Assembly: GCA_029779535.1 (NCBI GenBank)
Contig: JAKPAG010000112.1
Coordinates: 62,001-126,000, forward strand
Direction: 5' to 3'
DNA from: Pseudomonadota bacterium
Lineage (GTDB): Bacteria > Pseudomonadota > Alphaproteobacteria > Sphingomonadales > Sphingomonadaceae
Length of the DNA stretch: 64,000 nucleotides
The notes beneath the pieces were generated by a model. It had not been told where the DNA came from. It did no database searches and was given only the letters and a program-made list of their open reading frames with translations. The position numbers and the translations under genes are program-made. Shown here in pieces: positions 1-10,073 of the stretch. The first letter of the stretch is position 1; each line of letters begins with the position of its first letter.

Positions 1-192
1 CACGCGGATCAGGTCGGCCCCGGCATCCTCGCAGCGGCGGATCTGGTCGATCGTTGCCACCGGATCGCTGGTCAGGGTGTTGGTCATGGTCTGCACGGTG
101 ATCGGCGCATCGCCGCCCACCGGCACGTTACCGACCATGATCTGACGCGATGTGCGGCGCGTGATGTCGCGCCAGGGCCTGATGGATGACAT
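1..192 (-). CDS. ispG: 4-hydroxy-3-methylbut-2-enyl diphosphate synthase (flavodoxin), 5' end only
   Basis: Only the first 64 codons are in the window, and the gene runs off the left edge. The protein starts [18 protein letters not shown] and continues with [20 protein letters not shown] and a [16 protein letters not shown] segment. This is the characteristic N-terminus of IspG/GcpE, the penultimate [4Fe-4S] enzyme of the MEP isoprenoid pathway, which converts MEcPP to HMBPP. The catalytic C-terminal cysteines lie outside the window. The ATG at 192 is the natural start because the conserved block begins about 18 residues later. It has the same orientation as the acetyltransferase upstream, with an 18-nt gap, so co-transcription is possible. 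Confidence 0.93.
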   Translation of the reverse strand, partial: MSSIRPWRDITRRTSRQIMVGNVPVGGDAPITVQTMTNTLTSDPVATIDQIRRCEDAGADLIRV

Positions 193-210
193 GGCGCGCG
201 ATATAGGGGC

Positions 211-753
211 TTAGAGCATCCGTGCGAAGAGGAATTCCGGATCGATGTGATCGCCCACCCGGAAGGTGATGTCCGCGACCTTGCCGAACCCATAGCGGCG
301 GTAGAAGCGGTGCGCCCCGTCGTTGTAGGCATAGACGGAGATCTGCGCCTCGTCCGCGCCGTGCGCTGCGAACTGCTCCATCGCCCAGTCCATCAGCGCC
401 TTGCCGATCCCGCCCCCGGTGGCGTCGGCGGCGGTGTAGAGCTGCTTGAGCTCCATCACCCTGGTCCCGCGCGCGTGCTCGGGAAAGCCGCAGGTCAGCC
501 CGATCTTGCAATAGCCGACCAGCTTGCCATCGCGCTCGGCCAGGCGGTAGACCCGCGCGGGATTGGCCAGTTCCGCGGCGATTGCCGCTTCGGACAGGCT
601 TTCGGCCAGGAACGCGTCAAGGTTGGCCTGGCTGTAGAGGTGCCCGAACTTGGCAACGAAGCTGTCGGTCGCCAGGCGCGACAGGGCGGTAATGTCTGCT
701 TCGCAGGCCTGGCGCAGGATCAGGTTGGCGTTAGCGATCGCGGGTTTCGTCAT
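211..753 (-). CDS. GNAT family N-acetyltransferase
   Basis: A 180-residue single-domain GNAT protein. The acetyl-CoA binding motif A is seen around residues 102-130: the ELKQLYTAADATGGGIGKAL segment has the typical Q/R-x-x-G-x-G/A spacing in the form TGGGIGKALM. It is followed by the C-terminal YNDGAHRFYRRYGF block with the usual N-x-x-A-x-x-x-Y-x-x-x-G-F signature. The family transfers an acetyl group from acetyl-CoA to an amine. The acceptor cannot be deduced and could be a small molecule or a protein N-terminus. It sits directly upstream of ispG and only 25 nt from the divergent peptidase gene, so both promoters must be compact. Confidence 0.9.
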   Translation of the reverse strand: MTKPAIANANLILRQACEADITALSRLATDSFVAKFGHLYSQANLDAFLAESLSEAAIAAELANPARVYRLAERDGKLVGYCKIGLTCGFPEHARGTRVMELKQLYTAADATGGGIGKALMDWAMEQFAAHGADEAQISVYAYNDGAHRFYRRYGFGKVADITFRVGDHIDPEFLFARML

Positions 754-778
754 CGCGCGGTCATGCTATGCGGGGGCG

Positions 779-1819
779 ATGAAGACAAGCACTCCCGTTC
801 GCTTTCTGGGCATTGGCGCGCTGGCCATGGCCCTGCTGACGCAACCCGCCATGGCCAAGACCAAGCGTGCGCCCCGCGCCGCGCCGGGCTGGTCGCTGGT
901 GATCCACGGCGGCGCCGGCACGATGAGCCGCGACAAGATGACGCCCGAGCGCGAGGCGGAATACCGTGCCGCGCTGGCCGCTGCGCTGGAAGCGGGCAGC
1001 AAGGTGCTGCGCGAAGGCGGGTCGAGCCTCGACGCGGTGACTGCGGCGGTGCGGGTGATGGAAGACGATCCCCACTTCAACGCCGGGCGGGGCGCGGTGT
1101 TCACGTGGGAAGGGCGCAACGAGCTGGACGCCGCGATCATGGACGGGCGGACCCGCGCCGCCGGATCGGTTGCCGGGGTGACCCACACGAAGAACCCGGT
1201 GCTGCTGGCCCGCGCGGTGATGGAGCGCAGCGCGCACGTGATGCTGGCCGGTGCCGGGGCAGAGGAATTCGGCCGCCAGCAGGGGATCGAACAGGTCGAT
1301 CCGGCCTGGTTCGCCACGCCCGAGCGGCAGCGCCAGCTTGAGGAGCTGAAGGCCAACCAGAAACTGTCGTGGTTCGATGTCGATCGCAAGTTCGGCACGG
1401 TTGGTGCGGTGGCGCGCGACAAGGCCGGGCACCTTGCCGCAGCGACTTCGACCGGCGGGATCACCGGCAAGCGCTGGGGCCGGATCGGCGATGCCCCGGT
1501 GATCGGGGCGGGGACCTATGCCGATGACCGGGCCTGCGCGGTTTCGGCCACCGGGGCGGGCGAATACTTCATCCGCGCCGGGGTGGCGCACGAGATCTGC
1601 GCCCGGCTGCGCTTTCGCGGCGAAAGCGGGCAGGCGGCGGCTGACAAGGTGATTGCCGAAGTGGGCAAGCTGGGTGGCGATGGCGGCGTGATCGTGCTGA
1701 CCCCGCGCGGCGAAGGGGTGTTCAGCTTCAACACCAGCGGCATGTACCGCGCCCGCGCGAACAGCCGGGGCGTCAGCGAAGTGGCGATTTTCAAGGACGA
1801 CGCGGCAAAGCGGAAGTAG
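779..1819 (+). CDS. Isoaspartyl peptidase / L-asparaginase (Ntn-hydrolase), exported
   Basis: 346 residues, starting at the ATG that gives a clean signal peptide (MKTSTPVRFLGIGALAMALL, cleavage likely after AMA). A longer in-frame start exists but would bury the signal. The mature part has the plant-type asparaginase fold: the VIHGGAGT motif near residue 41, the NAGRGAVF block near 101, and the autoprocessing site FGTVGAVA, where Thr207 becomes the nucleophile of the beta subunit. It continues TSTGGITGKRWGRIGDAP and ATGAGEYFIRA. It hydrolyses isoaspartyl dipeptides and asparagine, here probably in the periplasm. Stand-alone transcription unit, convergent with the RDD gene. Confidence 0.95.
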   Translation: MKTSTPVRFLGIGALAMALLTQPAMAKTKRAPRAAPGWSLVIHGGAGTMSRDKMTPEREAEYRAALAAALEAGSKVLREGGSSLDAVTAAVRVMEDDPHFNAGRGAVFTWEGRNELDAAIMDGRTRAAGSVAGVTHTKNPVLLARAVMERSAHVMLAGAGAEEFGRQQGIEQVDPAWFATPERQRQLEELKANQKLSWFDVDRKFGTVGAVARDKAGHLAAATSTGGITGKRWGRIGDAPVIGAGTYADDRACAVSATGAGEYFIRAGVAHEICARLRFRGESGQAAADKVIAEVGKLGGDGGVIVLTPRGEGVFSFNTSGMYRARANSRGVSEVAIFKDDAAKRK

Positions 1820-1826
1820 CCGCGCC

Positions 1827-2753
1827 TCAGCCGAACTTGTCGGCCTTGCGCCGGCCCATGCGCATCCCGCTTTCCAGCCGCGCGCGCAGCTGGGTGTAGT
1901 AAGCCTCCAGGAAGGCTCGTTCATCGCCTGCGCCGGGCTGCCAGCCGATCTTGCGGCAGATTGCTTCGTGGACCTTGGCCAGCGCTTCGGGGCGGTTCTC
2001 GCGCAGAACGCGTTCCAGCGTCTGCAGTTCGTATTCGCCGTAAACCGCCAGTTCCGCTTCGCCGAAGCGGTATTCGGCCCCGGTCGCCTGGCTGCGTCCG
2101 CCGGCCGCGACCTGCCCTGTGCTGAGCGCGGCCTCCAGCTTGCGGCGGGGGGCTTCGACCACCCAGGTGCCGGCGATCAGGTCACCCGCGCGCAGCCGGT
2201 CGCGGTTGAAGCAGGGGAACAGGGCAAAGCACAGGAACCACCCGGTTGCCGCCCAGCCCGCCGCGCCCAGATCATCGCCGCTGCGCGCCGCGACCAGCAG
2301 CATGACCGGCAGGAACAGCTCGATATCGCGCAGCAGGTTGCGCGCCAGGACCATTTCCGGGCTGAGCCGCCCGCCATCGCGCGCGGCAATGCGGATGCCG
2401 GTGATGCGCTTGCCCGGCGTCGCCCCGCGCGGACCCAGTTCGAACAGCAGGAAATAGCCGTGGCGGAACAGGAAGATCACCGCGATCCACACGATCACCA
2501 GGAATTCCACCGCGTGCTGCGCGCCGGGCAGGTCCTTGCCCAGCTTGTCCCCGGCCAGATCGGCGATCTGGCTGGCACTGATGCCCAGCACCAGCGTGGT
2601 CAGCACCATGGCCAGCACGATGATTCCCAGGTCCAGCGCCAGCGCGCCGAACCGCGTGCCCCGGCTGGCCAGGGTGACCGGCAGGGCGATCCCTTCGGGC
2701 GTGATCATCACCCGGCGGCGGTCGTCCGCGGTGCGGGGCAGGGCGCGCTTCAT
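1827..2753 (-). CDS. RDD family membrane protein
   Basis: 308 residues. The N-terminal half is an RDD domain with hydrophobic segments near residues 35-55 and 85-110 and the signature GPRGATPGKRITGIRI. More membrane segments follow around 160-190. The C-terminal ~100 residues are soluble and basic, ending MRMGRRKADKFG. The ATG at 2753 overlaps the stop of the SpoIIM-like gene (ATGA), which fixes the start. It is the last gene of a six-gene module with a MoxR ATPase. RDD proteins have no settled biochemical role; some act in ion transport, and here a membrane partner role is inferred. Confidence 0.88.
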   Translation of the reverse strand: MKRALPRTADDRRRVMITPEGIALPVTLASRGTRFGALALDLGIIVLAMVLTTLVLGISASQIADLAGDKLGKDLPGAQHAVEFLVIVWIAVIFLFRHGYFLLFELGPRGATPGKRITGIRIAARDGGRLSPEMVLARNLLRDIELFLPVMLLVAARSGDDLGAAGWAATGWFLCFALFPCFNRDRLRAGDLIAGTWVVEAPRRKLEAALSTGQVAAGGRSQATGAEYRFGEAELAVYGEYELQTLERVLRENRPEALAKVHEAICRKIGWQPGAGDERAFLEAYYTQLRARLESGMRMGRRKADKFG

Positions 2754-3808
2754 TGCGCCTCGCTGCCCTGCGGCACGCGGCGGAAGGCGAAGAAATAGAC
2801 CAGCCACAGGGCCAGCATCGATCCGCCGACCATGAACCGGCCGGGCGTGTGGTCGATCAGCTGGCGGCCCAGCCCTTCGAGCATTCCTGCGATCACCAGC
2901 ATCAGCACCACCCCGGCCATGACCACGGCGGCGCGCTGCCCGGCCTCGGCGGCGGCCTGCATGATCGCCCGCTCGCCCGGAAAGGCCATCGACCGCCCGA
3001 CGTGCAGCCCCGCCCCTCCCGCCAGCAGGATTGCCAGCAGCTCGGTCGTGCCGTGGATCGATAGCCAGGCGGCAAAGTCCACGATCAAGCCCTGGCCGTG
3101 GAACAACCACAGCATCGCCCCCAGCGTCGCGGTGTTCTGGACCAGCAGCAGCAAGGGCGGCACGCCAAAGGCAAAGCCCAGCGCGAAGCACAGGATGGCG
3201 ATGCCGGCGTTATGGCTGAACAGCGATGCGGCGAAGACCGACAGGCCGTCCTGCCCGGCGTTGCCGAACAGCGTGGCAGACAGCACTTCGCGGCTGGCAC
3301 CGGGCACGCGGGTGTCCTGGAAACCGCCCGGGACCAGCGAATAGTACCAGTCCGGATCCTGCGCGCAGAGCAGCCAGCCAACCACGGTGCCGATCACCAT
3401 CAGCGCCAGCGCCGCCAGCAGTTCGGGCGCGATGGCGCGCACCGCCGCGCTCCACCCGCCGCCAAAGAACCGCCGCAGCCAGGCCCACAGCGTGGTGCGC
3501 GGGCCGTAAACCTGGAACCAGGCGCGCTGGACCAGCCCTTCGAGGTAGGCCAGCGTTGCCGCGTCGAGCGAAGTCTCGCGCGCCACCGACAGGCTTGAGG
3601 CGACCGTGCGGTACAGCACCGGCAGGGCCAGCACGTCATCGTCCGACAGCTTGCGATAGCGGCCGCGCTCCATCTTGGCGACGATCGCTTCCAGCCGCTG
3701 CCAGTCGCGCTCGCGCTCTTGTCGGAAGCGGTCTGACCGCAGCGCTGCCGCCTCGATCGCGGCGTCCTGCGTCACTGCCTTGCCGCCAAACAGGCCGAAG
3801 ATCGCCAT
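2750..3808 (-). CDS. Stage II sporulation protein M-like membrane protein
   Basis: 352 residues. A soluble helical N-terminal region (DRFRQERERDWQRLEAIVAK, then RYRKLSDDDVLALPVLYR) precedes several membrane helices. The conserved SpoIIM/DUF95 core is visible: SHNAGIAILCFALGFAFGVPP and the later HGTTELLAILLAGGAGLHVG. The organism does not sporulate. This family is common outside Firmicutes next to MoxR and RDD genes. The ATG at 3808 (MAIFGLFGGK) is chosen because a purine-rich GGGGG lies 8 nt before it and the DUF58 stop is 13 nt upstream; the longer frame would overlap DUF58. Function unknown, membrane-located. Confidence 0.9.
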   Translation of the reverse strand: MAIFGLFGGKAVTQDAAIEAAALRSDRFRQERERDWQRLEAIVAKMERGRYRKLSDDDVLALPVLYRTVASSLSVARETSLDAATLAYLEGLVQRAWFQVYGPRTTLWAWLRRFFGGGWSAAVRAIAPELLAALALMVIGTVVGWLLCAQDPDWYYSLVPGGFQDTRVPGASREVLSATLFGNAGQDGLSVFAASLFSHNAGIAILCFALGFAFGVPPLLLLVQNTATLGAMLWLFHGQGLIVDFAAWLSIHGTTELLAILLAGGAGLHVGRSMAFPGERAIMQAAAEAGQRAAVVMAGVVLMLVIAGMLEGLGRQLIDHTPGRFMVGGSMLALWLVYFFAFRRVPQGSEAQ

Positions 3809-3821
3809 CAGCGTACCCCCT

Positions 3822-5159
3822 TCATCCGATCGCGCCCTTGCGCTTGATCGCCAGGTAAGCATCGAGCAGCCGGCTGCCGATCATTTCATGCGGCGCCTCG
3901 ATCACGTCCACACCCAGCCGCCGCAGCCGCGACAGCACCAGCGCGCGCTGGCGCAGCAGCGCATCGGCGCTGACCGCCATGGCCAGCTCCTGCATCCCGG
4001 CCGGTTCGGCCGTGGCGATGCCGTCCAGTTCCTCGTCGGCCATGGTCACGAACAGCACCAGGTGGCGGCTGGTCAGCCGGCCGATGCTTTCGATCATCAG
4101 TTCGGCGCTGGTAGGGTCGGTGAAATCGGAAAAGACCACCACCAGGCTGCGGCGCTGGAGCCGCCCGGCCAGGGTCGCCAAGGCCAGGGTGAAGTTGGGT
4201 TCCTGCGCGTGATAGTCCAGCCCGGCGGCGGCCTGTTGCAGGCGGCGGAACTGGCGCGCATCGGTGACGAAGGGCGTGAACAGCTCGGGCCGGGCGGCAA
4301 AGCCGAACAGCGCGGCCTTGTCCCCCGCTTTCAGCGCGACATAGGCGGTGGTCAGCGCGGCGGACACCGCGCGGTCGATCCGCGGCAGCCCGCCCACCGG
4401 CTCGCACATTGCCTGGCCGCAGTCGAAGGCGAAGACGATCTGGTTGTTGCGCTCGGCCTCCATCTCCTTTGCATAGAGGTGCATGTGCCGCGCGCTCGAT
4501 TTCCAGTCGATCCGGCGCTTGTCCATGCCCGGCTCGAATTCGGCCAGGGCTTCGAAGACCGAGCCTTCGCCGCGCATCCGCCGCGCGATCAGGCCGAATT
4601 CGGCGTTGCGCAGGAACGCCTGGAGCGCGGGGGAACGCACCGCCGCCAGGTTGGGCCAGACCCGCACCTGCTGGCCCAGCGGCTGGACCAGTTGCCGCGC
4701 GCCCAGTCCCAGCGGCCCGGTCCAGCGCAGCCACAGCCGTTCGATTTCGCCCGTCCCGCGCCGGCTGGGGCGATAGGCCAGGCGGCCCGCCCATGCCCCG
4801 GCTTCGTCCGCGCCCGGGGCCAGCGCCATTTCGCCGCGCCCGCCATCCAGCAGCCGCGCATCGGTGGCCAGCGCCATGGCCGCCGCGCGCGGACGCCCGC
4901 CGGCAAAGGCGGCGCGGGCCGTCAGCCAGCTGTCCTCGCCCACTTCGACGTCGGGCGGGGTGGTCAGTTCGGCCAGCACGGCCCGGCCCGCCAGCCGCGC
5001 GTCGAGCAGCACCAGCAGCACCAGCGCCAGCGCGATGATCGGCGCGGCGACCCAGGCGCCAGGCGCCGTGGCCGCGACCAGCACGGCCGCCGGCGCCGCC
5101 GCTGCCACCAGCAGCGCGGCGCGGCCCGTCGGCACGATCGAGGCGCGGGACAGGCTCAT
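3822..5159 (-). CDS. DUF58 domain-containing protein
   Basis: 445 residues. Two N-terminal hydrophobic helices (about residues 12-60) are followed by a beta-rich region and then the DUF58 signature around residue 220 (DKRRIDWKSSARHMHLYAKE, then ERNNQIVFAFDCGQAM). A von Willebrand A-like fold follows it. DUF58 proteins regularly pair with MoxR ATPases, which are thought to insert metal or remodel VWA-type partners. The start at 5159 (MSLSRASIV) lies 4 nt after the MoxR stop, so translational coupling is likely. A longer open frame upstream is only MoxR read in the wrong frame. Confidence 0.92.
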   Translation of the reverse strand: MSLSRASIVPTGRAALLVAAAAPAAVLVAATAPGAWVAAPIIALALVLLVLLDARLAGRAVLAELTTPPDVEVGEDSWLTARAAFAGGRPRAAAMALATDARLLDGGRGEMALAPGADEAGAWAGRLAYRPSRRGTGEIERLWLRWTGPLGLGARQLVQPLGQQVRVWPNLAAVRSPALQAFLRNAEFGLIARRMRGEGSVFEALAEFEPGMDKRRIDWKSSARHMHLYAKEMEAERNNQIVFAFDCGQAMCEPVGGLPRIDRAVSAALTTAYVALKAGDKAALFGFAARPELFTPFVTDARQFRRLQQAAAGLDYHAQEPNFTLALATLAGRLQRRSLVVVFSDFTDPTSAELMIESIGRLTSRHLVLFVTMADEELDGIATAEPAGMQELAMAVSADALLRQRALVLSRLRRLGVDVIEAPHEMIGSRLLDAYLAIKRKGAIG

Positions 5160-5163
5160 CGTT

Positions 5164-6125
<962 letters not shown>

Positions 6126-6129
<4 letters not shown>

Positions 6130-7433
6130 CGCTTAAGTATCCTTTCAAGCGCATGGAGGGCCTGCGCGGCGCGCAGCAGTTCAAGCGGGCGGCGGGCGGC
6201 GCGCAGCCGCGCCGCCGCCCGGGAAAAGGGTTCGGCCTGGGGGGCGCGGGCAGCGAGCGCGCGGTCGATCGCGGCTTCGACTTCTTCCGCGTCCAGCCGC
6301 TGCGGCAGGGCCAGCGCGCGGGCCAGCCGGTCGCGCGCGGCATCGGCATAGGGCGGCGCGACGAGGTAGAGCCGCCGCGTGCGCCGCACCAGCCCGGCCG
6401 CATTGCTGACCAGCGCGCGCTTGCCAAAGGCCAGCGCCCGGGTGGCCAGGCGCGGCGGACCGAACCGGTTGAAGCCGCGCCAGCCGGTAACCACGGCGGC
6501 CAGCAGCAGGGCCAGCGTGGCGGCCAGGAACGGCGGGGTGAAGGCCAGTGTCAGCAGGTTCTGCGAGCGGGCAAAGCCGTTCAGCGTCAGGTCGAACATG
6601 ACCTTCTTTTCGGCCCCGTCCAGGCTTGCCCGGACCAGCCGTTCGGCCAGCACGGCATTGGCCTGGTCGGCAAAGCCGTAGTTGTTGAGCAGGTCCGGCT
6701 CGAACACGAAGACCAGCGGGTAGAGGCCGTCATCCTCGCCCGGCTCTATCTCGTAATCGGCCTCGGCAATGGCATCGAGCGCATCGGTCTTGCCGCCATC
6801 GCCGCCGATGTAGCCCGCCAGGATCCGAGCATCCTGATCGCCGATGACCAGCGGGATCACATTGTCGCCCTTGCCGGACATGACGTTTTCGGCCGAAGGC
6901 AGCTCTCCGGTGGTGCCGCCGCCGGTCCAGCGGGCGGTCTTGCCGCCAGCGCGCATCGGCTTGATGACAATGGCGATGTCGTCGTGGAACCGGTTCCACG
7001 CCGGCGCCATCGGCGGCCCCAGTGCGATCCAGCCCTGCCGCGCCTTGGGATTGGCCGAGCGGTTGATCGGCACCGGACTCCATTTGGGCAGGATCACCAT
7101 GGTCGGTCCCACGCGGCGGCGGCGCTCGACCAGCTGGGCGATGTCCTTGCCATTGATGAAATGCGGCGGGGTCAGCACCAGCAGGCCCGGCTGCTTGAGA
7201 TTGGCCTTGGACTGGACCCGGCTGACCGCATAGCCGCGCCGTTCAAGGTAATCGGCCATGGCGGCATAGCCGACCAGCCCCTTGCCGCCGACGGTGGCCT
7301 GGCCATTGTTGGTGTTGCCGCCGGTCATGCCCGCGCCGACGAACCACAGGAACGCCAGGAAGGCAGCCGCGCCGACCACCACCATGCCCAGCACAGTGCG
7401 CGGGCTGAACGGGCTTTCGCTGCGCGCGCTCAT
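6126..7433 (-). CDS. DUF4350 domain-containing membrane protein
   Basis: 435 residues. One membrane helix lies near residues 13-35. A large extracytoplasmic region opens with a [20 protein letters not shown] block typical of DUF4350 (a GATase/ThuA-like fold), and a second helix ([20 protein letters not shown]) lies near residue 310. A basic cytoplasmic tail follows. DUF4350 proteins occur with DUF4129 and MoxR, and their biochemical role is unknown. It overlaps its neighbours by 4 nt on both sides, so the cluster is almost certainly one transcript. Confidence 0.88.
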
Positions 7434-8077
7434 GCCGGCAGGCGCTCCAGTGCGAAGCGGGCATAGGCCTCGCGCGCGGCCTGCCAGTCGCGCGCGTCCA
7501 GGCTGCGCAGCGCGAACAGGCTGCGTTCGACCCGGATTGCAATCAGGCCGAACGCCTCGCGCGCGGGTGCGGGCAACTGGGCGATGCCGGCGATTTCGCG
7601 CGCGGTGCTGGCGGGGTGGACCCAGTCGGGCCGCGCCTCGGCGATCTGGGCCACGCTGCGGCGCAGCAGCAGGTGGGTCGCCTCGTCAAACCGGCCCTCG
7701 CGCGCCAGCCGGTCGGCATCTTCCAGCAGCGCCAGCGCGGCATCGCGGTCCGGGGTCCATTCAGGCTCGGAGGAAGCCTGCTTGCGGCGACCTTCGAGCA
7801 GCGGTTCGGCCAGTCGCCACGCGGCCCACAGCACGGCCAGAACCGCCAGCGCCAGCAGGACCCATTGCAGCACCGACCAGCTGGTGCCGAGCAGCTGCGC
7901 CAGCGGCTCGAACAGGTCTTGCAGCCACTTCAGCCATTCCGGCGTCCTGGGCGCGGGAGGCAGGGGCAGCGGTTCGAACTGGATGTCGCCGTTGCCGCGC
8001 ACGGCTTGCCAGTCGCGCGCGGCCTGGTCTGCGGCTGAAGCCCCCCTGATTGGCACCGGCTGCGTGGTCACGCCCAT
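7430..8077 (-). CDS. DUF4129 domain-containing membrane protein
   Basis: 215 residues from the ATG at 8077 (MGVTTQPVPIRG). A single strong membrane helix (VLQWVLLALAVLAVLWAAWRL, written in part) lies around residues 68-90. A cytoplasmic DUF4129 domain follows with LLEDADRLAREGRFDEATHL and the RPDWVHPASTAREIA block. It is the first gene of the MoxR module. The longer open frame (to 8260) runs into the prephenate dehydratase gene and has no family-like sequence, so it was rejected. The promoter of the module should lie between 8078 and about 8120 or inside pheA. Confidence 0.85.
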   Translation of the reverse strand: MGVTTQPVPIRGASAADQAARDWQAVRGNGDIQFEPLPLPPAPRTPEWLKWLQDLFEPLAQLLGTSWSVLQWVLLALAVLAVLWAAWRLAEPLLEGRRKQASSEPEWTPDRDAALALLEDADRLAREGRFDEATHLLLRRSVAQIAEARPDWVHPASTAREIAGIAQLPAPAREAFGLIAIRVERSLFALRSLDARDWQAAREAYARFALERLPA

Positions 8078-8120
8078 GGTGGTGGCATGGCGCAAGCCAC
8101 GGAGCAAGCAGCGGTTTTGG

Positions 8121-9014
8121 TTAACCGCGCGCCAGTTCCTGCGGATAGGTTCCCAGCATGCGCAGTTCCTTGCAGTGGAACGCCAGTTCTTCCAGTGCGC
8201 GGTCCACCGCCGGATCACCCGGCGCGCCGACGATGTCGGCATAGAAGGTGGTCGCGGCAAAGCTGGCGCCCTTCTGGTAGCTTTCCAGCTTGGTCATGTT
8301 GACCCCGTTGGTGGCGAACCCGCCCAGCGCCTTGTACAGCGCGGCGGGAATGTTCTTCACCTCGAACACGAAGGTGGTCATGGTCGTCACGCCGCGCAGC
8401 GTGGCGGGATCAAGCGGCTCCTTGGCCAGCACGACGAAGCGGGTGGTGTTGTCGGCCGCGTCCTCGACATTGTCGGCGATGACCTTCAGGCCATAAAGCT
8501 CGGCTGCGATGCGCGGGGCGATCGCGCAGGCCTTGGGATCGTCCATTTCCGCGACGAAGGCCGCCGCGCCCGCCGTGTCGGCATAGGCCATCGGCACGAT
8601 CCCCCGCTCGCGCAGGAAGAACCGCGACTGGCCCAGCGCCTGCGGGTGCGAATAGGCGGCGGTGAACGGGCCGTCGCCCTTGGCCATCAGGGCGTGATGG
8701 ATCGACAGGAAGTGTTCGCCCACGATCGACAGCCCGCTTTCGGGCAGCAGGAAATGGATGTCGGCCACGCGGCCGTGCTGCGAATTCTCGATCGGGATGA
8801 TCGCGCGGGCGGCGCGCCCGTCCTTGACCGCCTCCAGCGCGTCTTCGAAGCTGAAGCACGGCAGCGGCAGGCAATCGGGCGCATACTCCATTGCCGCGCG
8901 GTGCGAATTGGCCCCCGGCGCGCCCTGAAAGCTGATCGCGCGCGCCGGATCGGCGGCGGCCGCAGCGGCCATTTCCTGGACTCGGGCGAGCGCTGGCGCG
9001 GGGTAACTGTGCAT
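8121..9014 (-). CDS. pheA: Prephenate dehydratase with C-terminal ACT domain
   Basis: 297 residues. It decarboxylates and dehydrates prephenate to phenylpyruvate in phenylalanine synthesis. The catalytic domain begins ISFQGAPGANSHRAA and contains IPIENSQHGRV and the diagnostic DNTTRFVVL motif (TTRF). The last 80 residues are an ACT domain with GGFATNGVNMTKLESY, the phenylalanine-binding region that gives feedback inhibition. There is no chorismate mutase domain, as is usual for alphaproteobacteria. It lies 37 nt downstream of phenylalanine hydroxylase in the same orientation. Confidence 0.96.
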   Translation of the reverse strand: MHSYPAPALARVQEMAAAAAADPARAISFQGAPGANSHRAAMEYAPDCLPLPCFSFEDALEAVKDGRAARAIIPIENSQHGRVADIHFLLPESGLSIVGEHFLSIHHALMAKGDGPFTAAYSHPQALGQSRFFLRERGIVPMAYADTAGAAAFVAEMDDPKACAIAPRIAAELYGLKVIADNVEDAADNTTRFVVLAKEPLDPATLRGVTTMTTFVFEVKNIPAALYKALGGFATNGVNMTKLESYQKGASFAATTFYADIVGAPGDPAVDRALEELAFHCKELRMLGTYPQELARG

Positions 9015-9051
9015 GGCCTGCCCCTAGGCCCCGAAATTCCGCCCCGCAACC

Positions 9052-9975
9052 CTAGACCGGCCGCGCCCCCGATCCGCGGCCGCCGCGCAGGAAATACTCC
9101 TGCGTGCCCCGGTGCAGCACGTCGTCCACATCGATCACCGCGGTGTTGGCATAGGTGAACCCCGGCGGGAGCGAGCGGTAGAGCCGGTCGAAATCGCGGT
9201 CCACGGTGTCGTGATAGAGTGCCGCAAAGCTCTCGATCACGAAATAGGTGGGTTGCAGGTCGTCGATCACATAGTCGGTGCGCATCACCCGATCGACGTT
9301 GAGCATGATCCGGTTGGGGCTCTCCGCCTCAAGGCAGAACACCGCCTCGGTCGGGCCGGACAGGATCCCGGCGCCATAGGCGCGCAGGCCGTCGGCTTCC
9401 TGAATCAGCCCGAATTCGACCGTGTACCAGTAGAGCGCGCCCAGCGCCTTCAGCCGGTTGTGGCGCATCGCCTTCCACCCGGCGCGGCCGTATTCCTGCA
9501 TGTAATCCGCATAGGTCGGATCCGCCAGCATCGGCACGTGGCCGAACACGTCGTGGAACACGTCGGGTTCCTGGATATAGTCGAATTGCTCGCGCGTGCG
9601 GATGAAATTGCCGGCGGGAAAGCGCCGGTTGGCAAGGTGCCAGAAGAACACGTGATCGGGGATCAGCATCGGCACGGGGACTACGCTCCACCCGGTCAGC
9701 GCACCCAGCTGCTCGCTCAGCCGGGCGAATTCGGGCACGCCGCCGCGCCCCAGGCCCAGCTTGTCGAGCCCGGCCATGAAGGCGCTGGCGGCGCGGCCCG
9801 GCAGCACGTCCATCTGCCGGACAAACAGTGCGTCCCAAACCGCGTGCTCAGCAGCGGTATAAACGCGCTGAGCGGGTTCTAGCCAGTCCTCCGCGACACC
9901 AAGCGGGCGTTGCAGCGGCGCGGTATAGATGTCTGCGCCCAGGTCAGGCAGGCGGGTGAAATCGGTCTCGGACAT
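9052..9975 (-). CDS. phhA: Phenylalanine 4-monooxygenase
   Basis: 307 residues, the bacterial pterin-dependent hydroxylase without a regulatory domain. It converts phenylalanine to tyrosine using O2 and tetrahydropterin. The iron ligands are visible as His141 and His146 in HDVFGHVPML and Glu187 in YWYTVEFGL. The pterin-binding region and SGPTEAVFCLEA are also present. The start is the ATG at 9975 (MSETDFTRLP). A start 12 codons upstream at 10011 is in frame but adds unconserved residues. Its gene is followed closely by prephenate dehydratase, so the pair forms a prephenate to Phe to Tyr route. Confidence 0.96.
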   Translation of the reverse strand: MSETDFTRLPDLGADIYTAPLQRPLGVAEDWLEPAQRVYTAAEHAVWDALFVRQMDVLPGRAASAFMAGLDKLGLGRGGVPEFARLSEQLGALTGWSVVPVPMLIPDHVFFWHLANRRFPAGNFIRTREQFDYIQEPDVFHDVFGHVPMLADPTYADYMQEYGRAGWKAMRHNRLKALGALYWYTVEFGLIQEADGLRAYGAGILSGPTEAVFCLEAESPNRIMLNVDRVMRTDYVIDDLQPTYFVIESFAALYHDTVDRDFDRLYRSLPPGFTYANTAVIDVDDVLHRGTQEYFLRGGRGSGARPV

Positions 9976-10073
9976 GGTTGCATTTGTAACTTTATCGATT
10001 CGGGACGGCAATGCCTGTCATGGCCCTCCCTTGCGCCTTGCCAGCGCGGGGGGAGCGGCGCATTTTCGCCCGC

